DNA of 64,000 nucleotides, from the NCBI GenBank assembly GCA_040772505.1, contig JAXGYA010000001.1, positions 434,001 to 498,000 on the forward strand. The letters are read 5' to 3'. The notes below the pieces were generated by a model. That model worked only from the letters and a program-made list of their open reading frames with translations, was not told the origin of the DNA and searched no databases. This stretch comes from Mariniphaga sp040772505. GTDB lineage: Bacteria > Bacteroidota > Bacteroidia > Bacteroidales > Prolixibacteraceae. This document shows, piece by piece, positions 19,038-29,427 of the stretch (its first letter is position 1; each line of letters begins with the position of its first letter). The translations under genes and the position numbers were made by a program.

Positions 19038-22000
19038 TCAATACGCTATCATCACTGTTCCGGTGCGGACTTCGCCGTTTCCAAGCTCCAGCACATAGAG
19101 GTAGGTTCCGGCGGGGAGTGTGCCGCGGCTAATTACCCACCGGCTTTCGGCGGTTCCCCACCACCAGGCGTTCTCGTCAGTTCCCCAGTAGTCTAAATTG
19201 CCATAGTGGTGTTTCTGGAAAATTTTGCTGCCGCTCCGGTCAAAGACACGCAATATGGCATCCGGATATTTTTCGATGCAGTAAACCCGGAAGAAGTCGT
19301 GCACGCCGTCGCCGTTGGGAGAGAACCCTTCGGGGATGAACAGTGAACATTCGGTATCGGGTTGATCTTCACCACCGGGCAATCCATCGCAATCCACCCT
19401 GGGCAGAACCTTGAAATAGACCGTTGCCTCATCGCAGAGCCCACCGGTATCACAAACACGGAAAGTCAGAGAATCTTCGCCAACAAATTCAAGATCCGGT
19501 TCATAAGAGAAATAACCATCATTGTCGCCAAGAACCATTGCGATACCGTGTCTTGGAGAATCAACAAAAAATGGATTAAATCTCAGCTTGTCGCCATCGG
19601 GATCAGAAGCTGAAAAATATTCATACAGCGGCACACATATAACGGTGAAGTAGCTGTCTTCAGCCACCGGCGGACGGTTGGGCAGCTTCACATTAATGGT
19701 CACCTTCGCCTCATCGCAGAGCCAGCCGCATGGACCGGAATCGTAGCAGAACTCATAGGTCAGCTCATCAACACCGGTGTAATCCTTTTTGGGTGTGTAG
19801 GTGAATTTTCCTGTGTTTTCATCTATGGTGACATCGCCGAAAACGGGTTTTTCGGTTATTGTCACCCGAATCGGTGCCGGAGACGGATATTTCACATATC
19901 CGGAAATATTGCCCATAACAGGCATATTTATTTGCGCTGTGAGTTTTCTGTCTTCAGCCTTTGGCAGAACTTTGTCAACCACTTCCACCGTAAGTATGTA
20001 TGGTTCAGCACACACTCCGTTATCATCGGGTGTGAAAGTGTAGGTTTTGTTTCCCGGGGTATTGGTATCAATGGCAGCCGGATTCCATTTTCCGGTGATG
20101 CCGGGATTGACAGGAGCCGGCAGCGGCGGCGGAGTATCGCCTATACACAGCGGAGCGACAGGATCAAACGTGAGTTTGATGCGGGGTTCCACGCTGATGG
20201 TTACCGAATAGGGAACCGCACAGGCATAAGTATCATCAGGCGTAAAGATATATTCCGTAACGTTTGGCACTGAAGAATCAATTTCCTGCCGATTCCAGGT
20301 TCCGGTTATGCCGTCCTTATCATTAGGCGGCAGCAGCGGCGGCACATCACCCACACAAAGGGTTGAGGGAAGATTAAATTCAGCTTGAATTTGTGGCAGA
20401 ATTTCGATTTCAACGGTAGCCGGAACGGCACACGAGGTGATACTTAAATCGGGGGTAAAAGTATATTTAAAGGTGCCGGCGATTTTTGTATCTATATCCG
20501 CCGAACTCCAGGTTCCCGGAACTCCATTTGCGGAAGCTGCGGGCAATTCATCCGGCTTTTCTCCCTGACAGAAAGGTCCAATGAGGGCAAATTCCGGTTC
20601 AATTTCATCCACAACTTCTATCTTAATGGTTGTTGCCGTGGCGCACTGTCCGGCATCAGGGGTAAAGGTGTAAGCTGTTTCACCAATAGCGTCTGTCTGA
20701 ATAACTGACGGCGACCAGCTTCCGGTAATGCCGTTATTATCCTCAACCGGCAACAACGTGAGAGTCTCGTTCAGGCAGAGCGGACCGATGGGGTCAAATT
20801 CCGGTTCAATTTCATCCACAACTTCTATATTAATGGTTGTTACCGTGGCGCACTGTCCGGCATCAGGAGTAAAGGTGTAAGCTGTTTCACCAATAGCGTC
20901 TGTCTGAATAACTGACGGCGACCAGCTTCCGGGAATGCCGTTTTTATCCTCAACCGGCAACGGCTTGGGAGTTTCGTTAATGCACAACGGAGCGATGGGG
21001 TCAAATTCCGGTTTAATTTCATCCACAACCGCAATTTCCATAGTCACTTCCACGGCGCATTGCCCTGCATCGGGAATGAAAGTATATTCCGTTTTTCCGG
21101 GTTTTAATGTGTTGATTGTTTCAGGATTCCATTTTCCGGTGATGCCGTTCTTAGAGGTCGTTGGCAATTGGGGCGCCGGTGAGTACAGGCAAATCTGGGC
21201 TATGGGTTCAAACTCCGGCTTAAATTGGGGGATGAGCGTGATATTCTGAACACATTCCACGGTGGTGCAGCCGTCTGACGCTTCAAATGTGCGGGTTACG
21301 ATAATCGGACAGTCGCCGTCTGCTTCATCTGAATAGGACAATGAGGTGAGTTTGCAGTTATTTTTAATCACAATACCAAAATCGCCTGCTTTGTTTGCCG
21401 GTATGGTTTTCGGGGTTGTAGAAAAAGCCAGACCGGTCAGTGCCTGCAAGTCATCCAAATCGCCATTGAGTGTTACATCTTTGGGGCATTCAGCAATCTC
21501 AAGCGTCAAAATATTAATCCTCTGCGTGAAGACCGCAAAATTCAGGCAGTAATCAAAAATGTAATATTCCCTGACAATCTGAGTAGCACATTTTGGATCT
21601 TTCGGAACCTGGGAAAGCATCATAAACCGGCTTTTGTCAATTCCGCAATTGTCAGTAATAAAGTCTGGATTATTTTTTCCAAATTCAGCTATAAACTGAT
21701 TATATCCCACAACACCATCCGGGAAGCGAGCCGGAATATCAGTGATACAATCTATGGTTGTTGGCAACGTTAAATTTTTTCCATGGTTTGAGGCCTGTTT
21801 GTGCGCAAATACCGGATGGCTTTTGTCATGCACGGTAATCTCCTGTGAACATTCCATTTCATTCTCGCACTCATCGGTCATGGAATAGGTTCTTACGATA
21901 GTTTCGGGGCAACTTCTGTTATCACTAACTTCAGATATCATTGCAAAACTGGAAGGAATCAGCTCGCAGTCACTTATAGCCTCACCGCCGGCAGCCAAAA

Positions 22001-22049
22001 ATTCATCAAGGTCTCTATACTGCGGGGGAACATCTTCCTTGCATTCCAC
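19038..22049 (-). CDS. C-terminal part of the T9SS type B surface protein
   Basis: This 1,003-codon open segment starts at a GTG only because the frame breaks upstream; the true frame continues back to about 22245. It contains HYR-like modules with CxxD/E ends (about 1-250). Six repeats of about 69 aa follow, each with a core like GITGSWSPSVIQTDAIGETA and YTFTPDAGQC. After a linker come a cadherin-like segment (NRPPVAEDSYFTV, SASDPDGDKL) and the C-terminal gliding-motility domain (FIPEGFSPNGDGVHDFFRV ... GTYLYVLELGNG, last about 85 aa). The CHU_C domain directs export by the type IX system, type B, and usually needs a PorP/SprF partner, which is not in this window. Confidence 0.85.
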   Translation of the reverse strand: MECKEDVPPQYRDLDEFLAAGGEAISDCELIPSSFAMISEVSDNRSCPETIVRTYSMTDECENEMECSQEITVHDKSHPVFAHKQASNHGKNLTLPTTIDCITDIPARFPDGVVGYNQFIAEFGKNNPDFITDNCGIDKSRFMMLSQVPKDPKCATQIVREYYIFDYCLNFAVFTQRINILTLEIAECPKDVTLNGDLDDLQALTGLAFSTTPKTIPANKAGDFGIVIKNNCKLTSLSYSDEADGDCPIIVTRTFEASDGCTTVECVQNITLIPQFKPEFEPIAQICLYSPAPQLPTTSKNGITGKWNPETINTLKPGKTEYTFIPDAGQCAVEVTMEIAVVDEIKPEFDPIAPLCINETPKPLPVEDKNGIPGSWSPSVIQTDAIGETAYTFTPDAGQCATVTTINIEVVDEIEPEFDPIGPLCLNETLTLLPVEDNNGITGSWSPSVIQTDAIGETAYTFTPDAGQCATATTIKIEVVDEIEPEFALIGPFCQGEKPDELPAASANGVPGTWSSADIDTKIAGTFKYTFTPDLSITSCAVPATVEIEILPQIQAEFNLPSTLCVGDVPPLLPPNDKDGITGTWNRQEIDSSVPNVTEYIFTPDDTYACAVPYSVTISVEPRIKLTFDPVAPLCIGDTPPPLPAPVNPGITGKWNPAAIDTNTPGNKTYTFTPDDNGVCAEPYILTVEVVDKVLPKAEDRKLTAQINMPVMGNISGYVKYPSPAPIRVTITEKPVFGDVTIDENTGKFTYTPKKDYTGVDELTYEFCYDSGPCGWLCDEAKVTINVKLPNRPPVAEDSYFTVICVPLYEYFSASDPDGDKLRFNPFFVDSPRHGIAMVLGDNDGYFSYEPDLEFVGEDSLTFRVCDTGGLCDEATVYFKVLPRVDCDGLPGGEDQPDTECSLFIPEGFSPNGDGVHDFFRVYCIEKYPDAILRVFDRSGSKIFQKHHYGNLDYWGTDENAWWWGTAESRWVISRGTLPAGTYLYVLELGNGEVRTGTVMIAY

Positions 22050-22338
22050 CGCAATAGGTAGCGGACAGGTAAAGGTGTAATCGGGGCTTACAAACTCAAT
22101 GTAGATTATCTCATTGGGTAACTCACAACCTTTTCCGTCGGTAACCGTAAGAATGTATTGCCCCGGATAGAGATTGTCAATATCCCGCGTGGTTGCCGTG
22201 AATCCGTCAGGTCCTTCCCAATAATAGGAATAGGGCGGCGTGCCCCCGTAAGTTTTGTGATTGTGATTGAGCCAACCGGGTCTAAGGAATATTCCACATT
22301 TCCTTTGGTGTATTCCAGCACAAAATCTGCCGGCTGCA

Positions 22339-22869
22339 CTACATCCACGGTGACGTTTCGCTCAGCTGGCTGTCATCCTGGTCGGTAACCGTTACCGTAT
22401 ATTTTCCTGCAATCAATCCGTAAATATCTTTTGTGGTTTCGCCGTTGTTCCATTCATACGTATAATTGCCGCTTCCGCCGGATACCGTCAGCTCAATTCC
22501 GCCAGTGCTTTCGCCGTAACAATCAATGTGCTTTACCAAAGGTACAATTGTAAGAGCGTCCGGAGCGGTGAGTACAGTTACCTCAATTTTTTTGGATTCT
22601 GCCGGCATGGGTTCTGCACACGGCTCACTGGAAGTGAGCGTTACATAAACGATATCTCCATCATCAGGAATATAATTAAAGGAAACCGCATGAATATCGG
22701 GAATCAGTTCTCCGTTCACAAACCAGTCGTAAACCGGATTTTCTCCGCCGTTAACAGGTGTGGCAGTGAAGGTTATGCTTTCGCCATCATTCACTTCAGC
22801 ATCTGCCGGATCGGAAATGATAGAGACAGAAACCGTAAGTGTTGGGATTACGGTAATGTTTACAGGCAA
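22339..22869 (-). CDS. internal segment of the T9SS type B surface protein
   Basis: This 176-codon segment of the frameshifted gene is not an independent gene. It has one diverged Ig-like module (VNDGESITFTATPVNGGENP, YDWFVNGELI) followed by a SprB-like module (IDCYGESTGGIELTVSGGSG, YTYEWNNGETTKDIYGL, KYTVTVTD). It ends at a frameshift near 22353; adding one base there continues as ETVTVDVVQPADFVLEY into 22106-22348, and a further base in the C-run at 22243-22247 continues as GGTPPYSYYWEGPDGF. Confidence 0.6.
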   Translation of the reverse strand: MPVNITVIPTLTVSVSIISDPADAEVNDGESITFTATPVNGGENPVYDWFVNGELIPDIHAVSFNYIPDDGDIVYVTLTSSEPCAEPMPAESKKIEVTVLTAPDALTIVPLVKHIDCYGESTGGIELTVSGGSGNYTYEWNNGETTKDIYGLIAGKYTVTVTDQDDSQLSETSPWM

Positions 22870-25800
22870 CGAAGTTGCCGGGTTGTTGGTTGCACAGCCA
22901 AATCGAAGTCAGCATGGCGTAAACCACATCATCATCTGCCGGCTGATAAGCGTAAGTGTCGCTGGTTTCGCCGGGCACTTCAACAGTGTTCACATACCAC
23001 GCATAAACCGGGTTCGTGCCGCCGTTTTAGGGGTGGCCATGAACGTGACGGTCTCTCCATCGCAGATGCTGGTCTGGTCCAGCAATGGTAACGGCAACCG
23101 GTAATTCTTCTGTGGCGATGGTAATTTCATTGAGGTTGCCGGGTTGTTGGTTGCACAGCCATCGAAGTCAGCATGGCGTAAACCACATCATCATCTGCCG
23201 GCTGATAAGCGTAGTGTCGCTGGTTTGCCGGGCACTTCAACAGTGTTCACATACCACGCATAAACCGGTTCGTGCCGCCGTTTCCGGCGTGGGAACGTAC
23301 AGCTCCGTCGCAGATTTCAGTCTTACTTGCAACAATGGTAACGGCAACCGGTAATTCTTCAGAGGCGATAGTAATTCATTTGAGGTTGCCGGGTTGTTGT
23401 CACAGCCAAATCAGAAGTCAGCATGGCGTAAACCATCATCATCTGCCGGCTGATAAGCGTAAGTGTCGCTGGTTTCGCCGGGCACTTCAACAGTGTTCAC
23501 ATACCACGCATAAACCGCGTGCCGTTTTCAGGGTGGTGACGTGACGGTCCATCGCAGATGCTGGTCTGGTCGGCAGCAATGGTAACGGCAACGTAATTCT
23601 TCTGTGGCGATGGTAATCTTTGAGGTTGCCGGGTTGTTGGTTGCACAGCCAAATCAGAAGTCAGCATGGCGTAAACCACATCATCATCTGCCGGCTGATA
23701 AGCGTAAGTGTCCTGGTTTCGGGCACTTCAACAGTGTTCACATACCGCATAAACCGGGTTCGTGCCGCCGTTTTCCGGCGTGGCCGAACGTGACAGTCTC
23801 TCCGTCGCAGATTTCAGTCTTACTTGCAACAACGGTAACGGCAACCGTAATTCTTCTGTGGCGATAGTAATTTCATTTGAGGTTGCGGTGTTGGTTGCAC
23901 AGCCAAATCAGAAGTCAGCATGGCGTAAACCACATCCACTGCCGGCTGATAAGCGTAAGTGTCGCTGGTTTCGCCGGCACTTCAACAGTGTTCACATACA
24001 GCATAACCGGGTTCGTGCCGCCGTTTTCAGGGGGCCGTGAACGTGACGGTCTTCCATCGCAGATGCTGGTCTGGCCATGGTAACGGCAACCGGTAATTCT
24101 TCTGTGGCGATGGTAATTTCATTTGAGGTTGCCGGGTTGTTGGTTCACAGCCAAATCAGAAGTCAGCATGGCGTAAACCACATCATCATCTGCCGGCTGA
24201 TAAGCGTATGTCGCTGGTTTCGCCGGGCACTTCAACAGTGTTCACATACCACGCATAAACCGGGTTCGTGCCGCCGTTTTGTGGCCGGAACGTGACGGTC
24301 TTCCATCGCAGATGCTGGTCTGGTCGGCGCATGGTAACGGCAACCGGTAATTCTTCTGTGGCGATGGTAATTTCATTTGAGGTTGCCGGGTTGTTGGTAC
24401 AGGAAACAAGTCAGCATGGCGTAAACCACATCATCATCTGCCGGCTGATAGCGTAAGTGTCGCTGGTTTCGCCGGGCACTTCAACAGTGTTCACATACCA
24501 CGCATAAACCGGGTTCGTGCCGCCGTTTTCGGCGTGGTAACGTACAGTCTCTCCGTCGCAGATTTCAGTCTTACTTGTAACAATGGTAACGGCACCGGTA
24601 ATTCTTCAGAGGCGATAGTAATTTCATTTGAGGTTGCCGGGTTGTTGGTTGCACAGGCCAAATCAGAAGTCAGCATGGCGTAAACCCATCATCATCTGCC
24701 GGCTGATAAGCGTAAATTGCCCCTGTTTCTCCCGCGACTTCAACTCCGTTTATAAACCAAGCAAACCGGGTTGGTTCCGCCGTTTTCAGGGTGGCCGTAA
24801 AGGTGACGGTCTCTCCATCGCAGATGCTGGTCTGGTCGGCAGCAATGGTAACGGCAACCGGTAATTCTTCTATGGTAATTTATTGAGGTTGCCGGGTTGT
24901 TGGTTGCACAGCATCAGAAGTCAGCATGGGTAAACCACATCATCATCTGCCGGCTGATAAGCGTAAGTGTCGCTGGTTTCGCCGGGCACTTCAACAGTGT
25001 TCACATACCACGCATAAACCGGGTTCTCCGCCGTTTTCCGGCGTGGCGGAACGTGACAGTCTTCCGTCGATTTCAGTCTTACTTGCAACAATGGTAACGG
25101 CAACCGGTAATTCTTCTGTGGCGATGGTAATTTCATTTGAGGTTGCCGGGTTGTTGGTTGCGGCCAAATCGAAGTCAGCATGGCGTAAACCACATCATCA
25201 TCTGCCGGCTGATAAGCGTAAGTGTCGCTGGTTTCGCCGGGCACTTCAACAGTGTTCACATACCACGCATAAACCGGTTCGTGCCGCCGTTTTCAGGGGT
25301 GGCCCGAACGTGACGGTCTCTCCATCGCAGATGCTGTCTGTCGGCAGCATGGTAACGGCAACCGTAATTCTTCTGTGGCGATGGTAATTTCATTTGAGGT
25401 TGCCGGGTTGTTGGTTGCACAGCCAAATCAGAAGTCAGCATGGCGTAAACCACATCATCATCTGCCGGCTGATAAGCGTAAGTGTCGCTGGTTTCGCCGG
25501 GCACTTCAACAGTGTTCACATACCACGCATAAACCGGGTTCGTGCCGCCGTTTTCAGGGGTGGCCCAGGAATGACGGTCTCTCCATCGCAGATGCTGGTC
25601 TGGTCGGCAGCAATGTAACGGCAACCGGTAATTCTTCTGTGGCGATGGTAATTTCATTTGAGGTTGCCGGGTTGTTGTCAGCCAAATCAGAAGTCAGCAT
25701 GGCGTAAACCACATCATCATCTGCCGGCTGATAAGCGTAATGTCGCTGGTTTCGCCGGGCACTTCAACAGTGTTCACATACCACGCATAAACCGGGTTCG

Positions 25801-26420
25801 TGCCGCCGTTTTCCGGCTGCGTGAACGTGACAGTCTCTCCGTCGCAGATTTCAGTCTTACTTGCAACAATGGTAACGGCAACCGGTAAATCTTCTGTGGC
25901 GATGGTAATTTCATTTGAGGTTGCCGGGTTGTTGGTTGCACAGGCAAATCAAGTCAGCATGGCGTAAACCACATCATCATCTGCCGGTTCGTAAACATAG
26001 GTTGCTGTGGTTTCGCCGGGCACTTCAACAGTGTTCACATACCGCGTAAACCGGGTTCGTGCCGCCGTTTTCGGCGTGCCGTAATGACAGTCTCTCCGTC
26101 GCAGATTTCAGTCTTACTTGCAACAATGGTAACGGCAACCGGTAAATCTTCTGTGGCGATGGTAATTTCATTTGAGGTTGCCGGGTTGTTGTAGCCAACA
26201 GAAGTCAGTATAGCGTAACCACATCATCATCTGCCGGCTGATAAGCGTAAGTGTCGCTGGTTTCACCGGGCACTTCAACAGTGTTCACATACCACGCGTA
26301 AACCGGGTTGGTGCCGCCGTTTTCAGGAATGCCGTTAAGTAAGTTCTCCGTCGCAGATTTCAGTCTTACTTGCAACAATGGTAATACCCACGACAAATCC
26401 TTCATTAACTGTCATAATTT
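22870..26420 (-). repeat. 14 near-identical 89-aa (267-nt) Ig-like repeats, riddled with small deletions
   Basis: Minus-strand units encode a module with ICDGETVTFTATPENGGTNP, VYAWYVNTVEVPGETSDTYA, YQPADDDVVYAMLTSDLACA and TNNPATSNEITIATEEL. Observed spacing is about 250 nt rather than 267 because each copy lacks several bases. Two unit types differ before ICDGE: KTE and QTS. From the N-terminal side the order is K K K Q Q K Q K Q Q K Q K Q. All differences from consensus that I can place are deletions, mostly 1-6 nt. Confidence 0.85.
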
Positions 26421-26449
26421 CGTCAGTGGCTGTGCATCCATTTCATCTG

Positions 26450-27625
26450 TTACAGCATGATTAAACCGGGGTTGGTAATGACAAGCAGCGGCAGACCGGG
26501 AATTACATCAATGGTAACATCCTCTTCCGCCCTACAGCCGTTTTCATCCATCACGGTAATCGAGTAATCTCCGGGAATTAGACCGGTAAAAAAGACTTCT
26601 GCCTGAAAGTTTTCCCCATCAATGCTGTAAGTGTATTCAGTGCCAAGCGGTGCGGTAACTTCAATACTTCCGGTCTGAACAGTGCAGTCGGGCTGGGTTA
26701 CAGCCAGTTCAGGCGTATCGGGCGCAGGATAAATAGTTACTTCCACTGCTTCAACAACATAGCAGCCGTTTTGGGCTTCTGCACGTATATAATAAGTTCC
26801 GGCTTGGGAAACTTTATCGGGATTGCCCAGCGCTTCCGTCATATCTTCATCTTCCCAGTATGTGAATGTCAGGTCAGCATCAGAACCAGCTGTAATTTCT
26901 TCACCGGTCAGGTCAACCGTGCCGGGTTCACAAACCGCACCGGGGTTGGTAATGACAAGCAGCGGGGATAGAATCGTTATCTTTATCACTGAAACTGCCT
27001 CGTCGCAGCCGCCGGTGGGGCTGTCGCTTAAAGCAACGAGCCACAGTTCCACTTCGCCGTTTTCGATATCTTTTTCACTGGGGATATAGGTGGGATTCAG
27101 GGCTTCCGGATCACTGAAAGTTCCGCCCGATTCAGGAGGAGCAATCCACATTAACGATGAATAATTGGACGCCGTGGCATTTTCCAGGAAAACAACATCT
27201 GTAGCGCAGACAGTCGTATCGTTGCCGGCAAAGGCTGCGGGAGCGGGTATCACCTCAATCTGCCCCAATTTGTGGTTGATGCATTTGTGGATACTGGTCT
27301 GCTCAACGGAGAGGTTGTAAATACCCGGATCAAGGCTGCCCGAACTCAAATCCCAGAGGATAGTGATTTCGCTGCCCCAGATGGAGTCGCCGTTCCGCTG
27401 CTCAGAAAAATCATTCGCCTCAAACAGCATTGGCACAACTTCCGTGATAGTGCCGTCAGCTTCTTCAAACTCCAGCTTCCATTCCCAGACAGAATCCTCC
27501 TCGCCATCAATGCGGTAGGTGCGTTCAGACTTCTGGCAAACCACATCAACGACATTCACGTCCTGCGCCGCTGCCTGTGCAGCAACCAGAAACATCATCA
27601 ATAATATGTATGCCAGCCGTTTCAT
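26450..27625 (-). CDS. N-terminal part of the T9SS type B surface protein
   Basis: This 391-codon segment begins with a clear signal peptide (MKRLAYILLMMFLVAAQAAA, then QDVNVV). It continues with a domain containing VWEWKLEFEEADG, a PKD-like module (AGNDTTVCATDVVFLENATA), another Ig-like module and a SprB-like module (QPDCTVQTGSIEVTAPLG, then YSITVMDENGCRAEEDVTID). The TAA at its end is produced by a missing A near 26460; restoring it, and one G at 26438-26439, joins the segment to the repeat block as LNHAVTDEMGCTATDEI. It is the last gene of the minus-strand surface block. Confidence 0.8.
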   Translation of the reverse strand: MKRLAYILLMMFLVAAQAAAQDVNVVDVVCQKSERTYRIDGEEDSVWEWKLEFEEADGTITEVVPMLFEANDFSEQRNGDSIWGSEITILWDLSSGSLDPGIYNLSVEQTSIHKCINHKLGQIEVIPAPAAFAGNDTTVCATDVVFLENATASNYSSLMWIAPPESGGTFSDPEALNPTYIPSEKDIENGEVELWLVALSDSPTGGCDEAVSVIKITILSPLLVITNPGAVCEPGTVDLTGEEITAGSDADLTFTYWEDEDMTEALGNPDKVSQAGTYYIRAEAQNGCYVVEAVEVTIYPAPDTPELAVTQPDCTVQTGSIEVTAPLGTEYTYSIDGENFQAEVFFTGLIPGDYSITVMDENGCRAEEDVTIDVIPGLPLLVITNPGLIML

Positions 27626-27699
27626 TCTCCTTTCAGACCAATATTTCTATTCAAATTAAATCAATAACATCAAAATTAGTATCTCCTCCCTAACTTCCA

Positions 27700-28110
27700 A
27701 CTTCAAACTTCTCAGCAATCAACACATCAACACATCATCACATCATCACATCAACAAATTCTCTTCTCTAACTTCTTACCGTTTACCGTTTACCGTTTAC
27801 TTTTTACCGTTTACTTTTTACTGTTTACCTTTTACTTCTCAGCCATCATCACATCATCACATCAACACATCAACACATCCTCCTCTCTAACCTCTAACTT
27901 CTCTTCTCTCCAAAATTTCACGCAAAGACGCCAAGCCGCAAAGTCTCACTTCTCATCTCTCATCTCTCATCTCTCACTTCTTACTGTTTACTTCTTACCG
28001 TTTACTTTTTACTTTTTACCGTTTACTTCTCACCTCTCACTTCTCATCTCTCATCTCTCTCCTCTCATCTCTCTCCTCTCATCTCTTACTTTTTACTTTT
28101 CATTAATTAA
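27700..28110. repeat. mixed 8-bp and 7-bp tandem arrays with a dispersed element
   Basis: This stretch has no gene. It holds short runs of the octamer CACATCAN (27721-27765 and 27844-27880), heptamers TTTACCG/TTTACTT (27771-27842), one copy of TTTCACGCAAAGACGCCAAG (in 27908-27946), and a long phase-perfect heptamer run at about 27946-28100 made of CTCATCT, CTCACTT, CTTACTG, TTTACTT, TTTACCG and CTCTCCT. Confidence 0.75.
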
Positions 28111-28129
28111 TAATTCTTCATTCCTCAAT

Positions 28130-28970
28130 CCGACTTTTCAGGCGTTCTTAATCCGACGTTGTCAGGTGTTCTTAATCCGACGTTGTCAGGAGCTTCGCAC
28201 GCTGACAAGTCTGCTGTTGCTTCATCTTCAAACCTGTCAGCGTCGTTAGACCTGACAGCGTTGAATAGTTCAGAGTCTGCTGTTGCTTCATCCTCCAACC
28301 TGTCAGCGTCGCCAGACCTGACAGCGTTGAAATCAAAAACATCGTTGAATTGACTGTTTTGAAATTCATTCTTCCCCTTTCTTTCGATGTTGTCAGGAGC
28401 TTTTAATCCGACGTTGTCAGGAGCTTCGCACGCTGACAAGTCTGCTGCAGTTGCTTCATCCTCCAACCTGTCAGCGTCGTTAGACCTGACAGCGTTGAAA
28501 TCAAAAACAGCGTTAAATTGACTGTTTTGAAATTCATTCTTCCCCTTTCTTTCGACGTTGTCAGGTGTTCTTAATTCGACGTTGTCAGGAGCTTTTAATC
28601 CGACGTTGTCAGGAGCTTCGCACGCTGACAAGTCTGCTGTTGCTTCATCCTCCAACCTGTCAGCGTCGTTAGACCTGACAGCGTTGAAATCAAAAACAGC
28701 GTTAAATTGACTGTTTTGAAATTCATTCTTCCACTTTCTTTCGACGTTGTCAGGTGTTCTTAATCCGACGTTGTCAGGTGCTTTTAATCCGACGTTGTCA
28801 GGTGCTTTTAATTCGATGTTGTCAGGCGTTCTTAATCCGACGTTGTCAGGAGCTTCGCACGCTGACAAGTCTGCTGTCGTTGCTTCATCTTCAAACCTGT
28901 CAGCGTCGTTAGACCTGACAGCGTTGAATAGTTCAGAGTCTGCTGTTGCTTCATCCTCCAACCTACAAAA
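28130..28970. repeat. block of CTGTCAG palindromic repeats; ORF 28125-29096 is probably not a gene
   Basis: About four imperfect units of roughly 200 bp each contain CGCACGCTGACAAGTCTGCTG (at about 28198, 28430, 28620 and 28858), the inverted pair CTGTCAGCG / CTGACAGCG and several copies of CGACGTTGTCAGG. A minus-strand frame of 323 codons is open through it (repeated APDNVGL, NAVRSNDADR and LEDEATADLSACE), but its words follow the DNA repeat, it has no signal or domain, and pieces recur in other intergenic sequence (33078-33105). I treat it as a repeat cluster. Confidence 0.6.
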
Positions 28971-29099
28971 AAACACCATGTGCAAAGCACCTACAATCAT
29001 TGTAGTACAAGGCTCTACATGATAACCACAGGTGCGCAACACTGGAATATTATTTCCATGCACTCCATTCAACATTCGGTATTCTTTATTCATCATTCT

Positions 29100-29425
29100 C
29101 TTTTTTACTTTTCAGCTATCAGCCATCAGCAATCAGCCATCAAAATTTCACGCAAAGACGCCAAGCCGCAAAGTCTCACTTCTCACCTCTCACTTCTCAC
29201 CGTTTACCGTTTACCGTTTACCGTTTACTTTTTACCGTTTACCGTTTACCGTTTACTTCTAACCTCTAACTTCTCTTCTCTCCAAAATTTCACGCAAAGA
29301 CGCCAAGCCGCAAAGTCTCACTTCTCTTCTCTCATCTCTCACTTCTCACCGTTTACCGTTTACCGTTTACTTCTCACCTCTCATCTCTCTCCTCTCATCT
29401 CTCATCTCTCATCTCTCTCCTCTCC
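29100..29425. repeat. heptamer arrays and two copies of the TTTCACGCAAAGACGCC element
   Basis: No gene is seen. Heptamer runs (TTTACCG, TTTACTT, CTCACTT, CTCATCT) surround two copies of the dispersed element TTTCACGCAAAGACGCCAAG (29144 and 29288 regions). It abuts the stop codon of the secreted-protein gene at 29428. Confidence 0.7.
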
Positions 29426-29427
29426 CC

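Larger units (their letters stand above)
19038..27625 (-). pseudogene. large secreted repeat protein with T9SS type B C-terminus, frameshifted
   Basis: The pieces at 26450-27625, 22339-22869 and 19038-22049 and the repeat block between them form one minus-strand reading frame of roughly 2,900 codons when small deletions are restored. In order it has a signal peptide, Ig/PKD-like modules, fourteen near-identical 89-aa Ig-like repeats, SprB-like modules, six 69-aa repeats, a cadherin-like region and a CHU_C domain. Every lesion I can place is a missing base: near 26460 (LNHAVTDEM), 26438 (CC for CCC), many in 22870-26420, near 22353 (ETVTVDVV) and in the C-run 22243-22247. The rest of the window is free of such errors, so a local assembly or consensus fault is more likely than true decay. 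Confidence 0.75.

Noticed and set aside
24926..25387. Several plus-strand frames across 22.5-25.9 kb
   Set aside because: They are antisense products of the 89-aa repeats and differ only by the same deletions.
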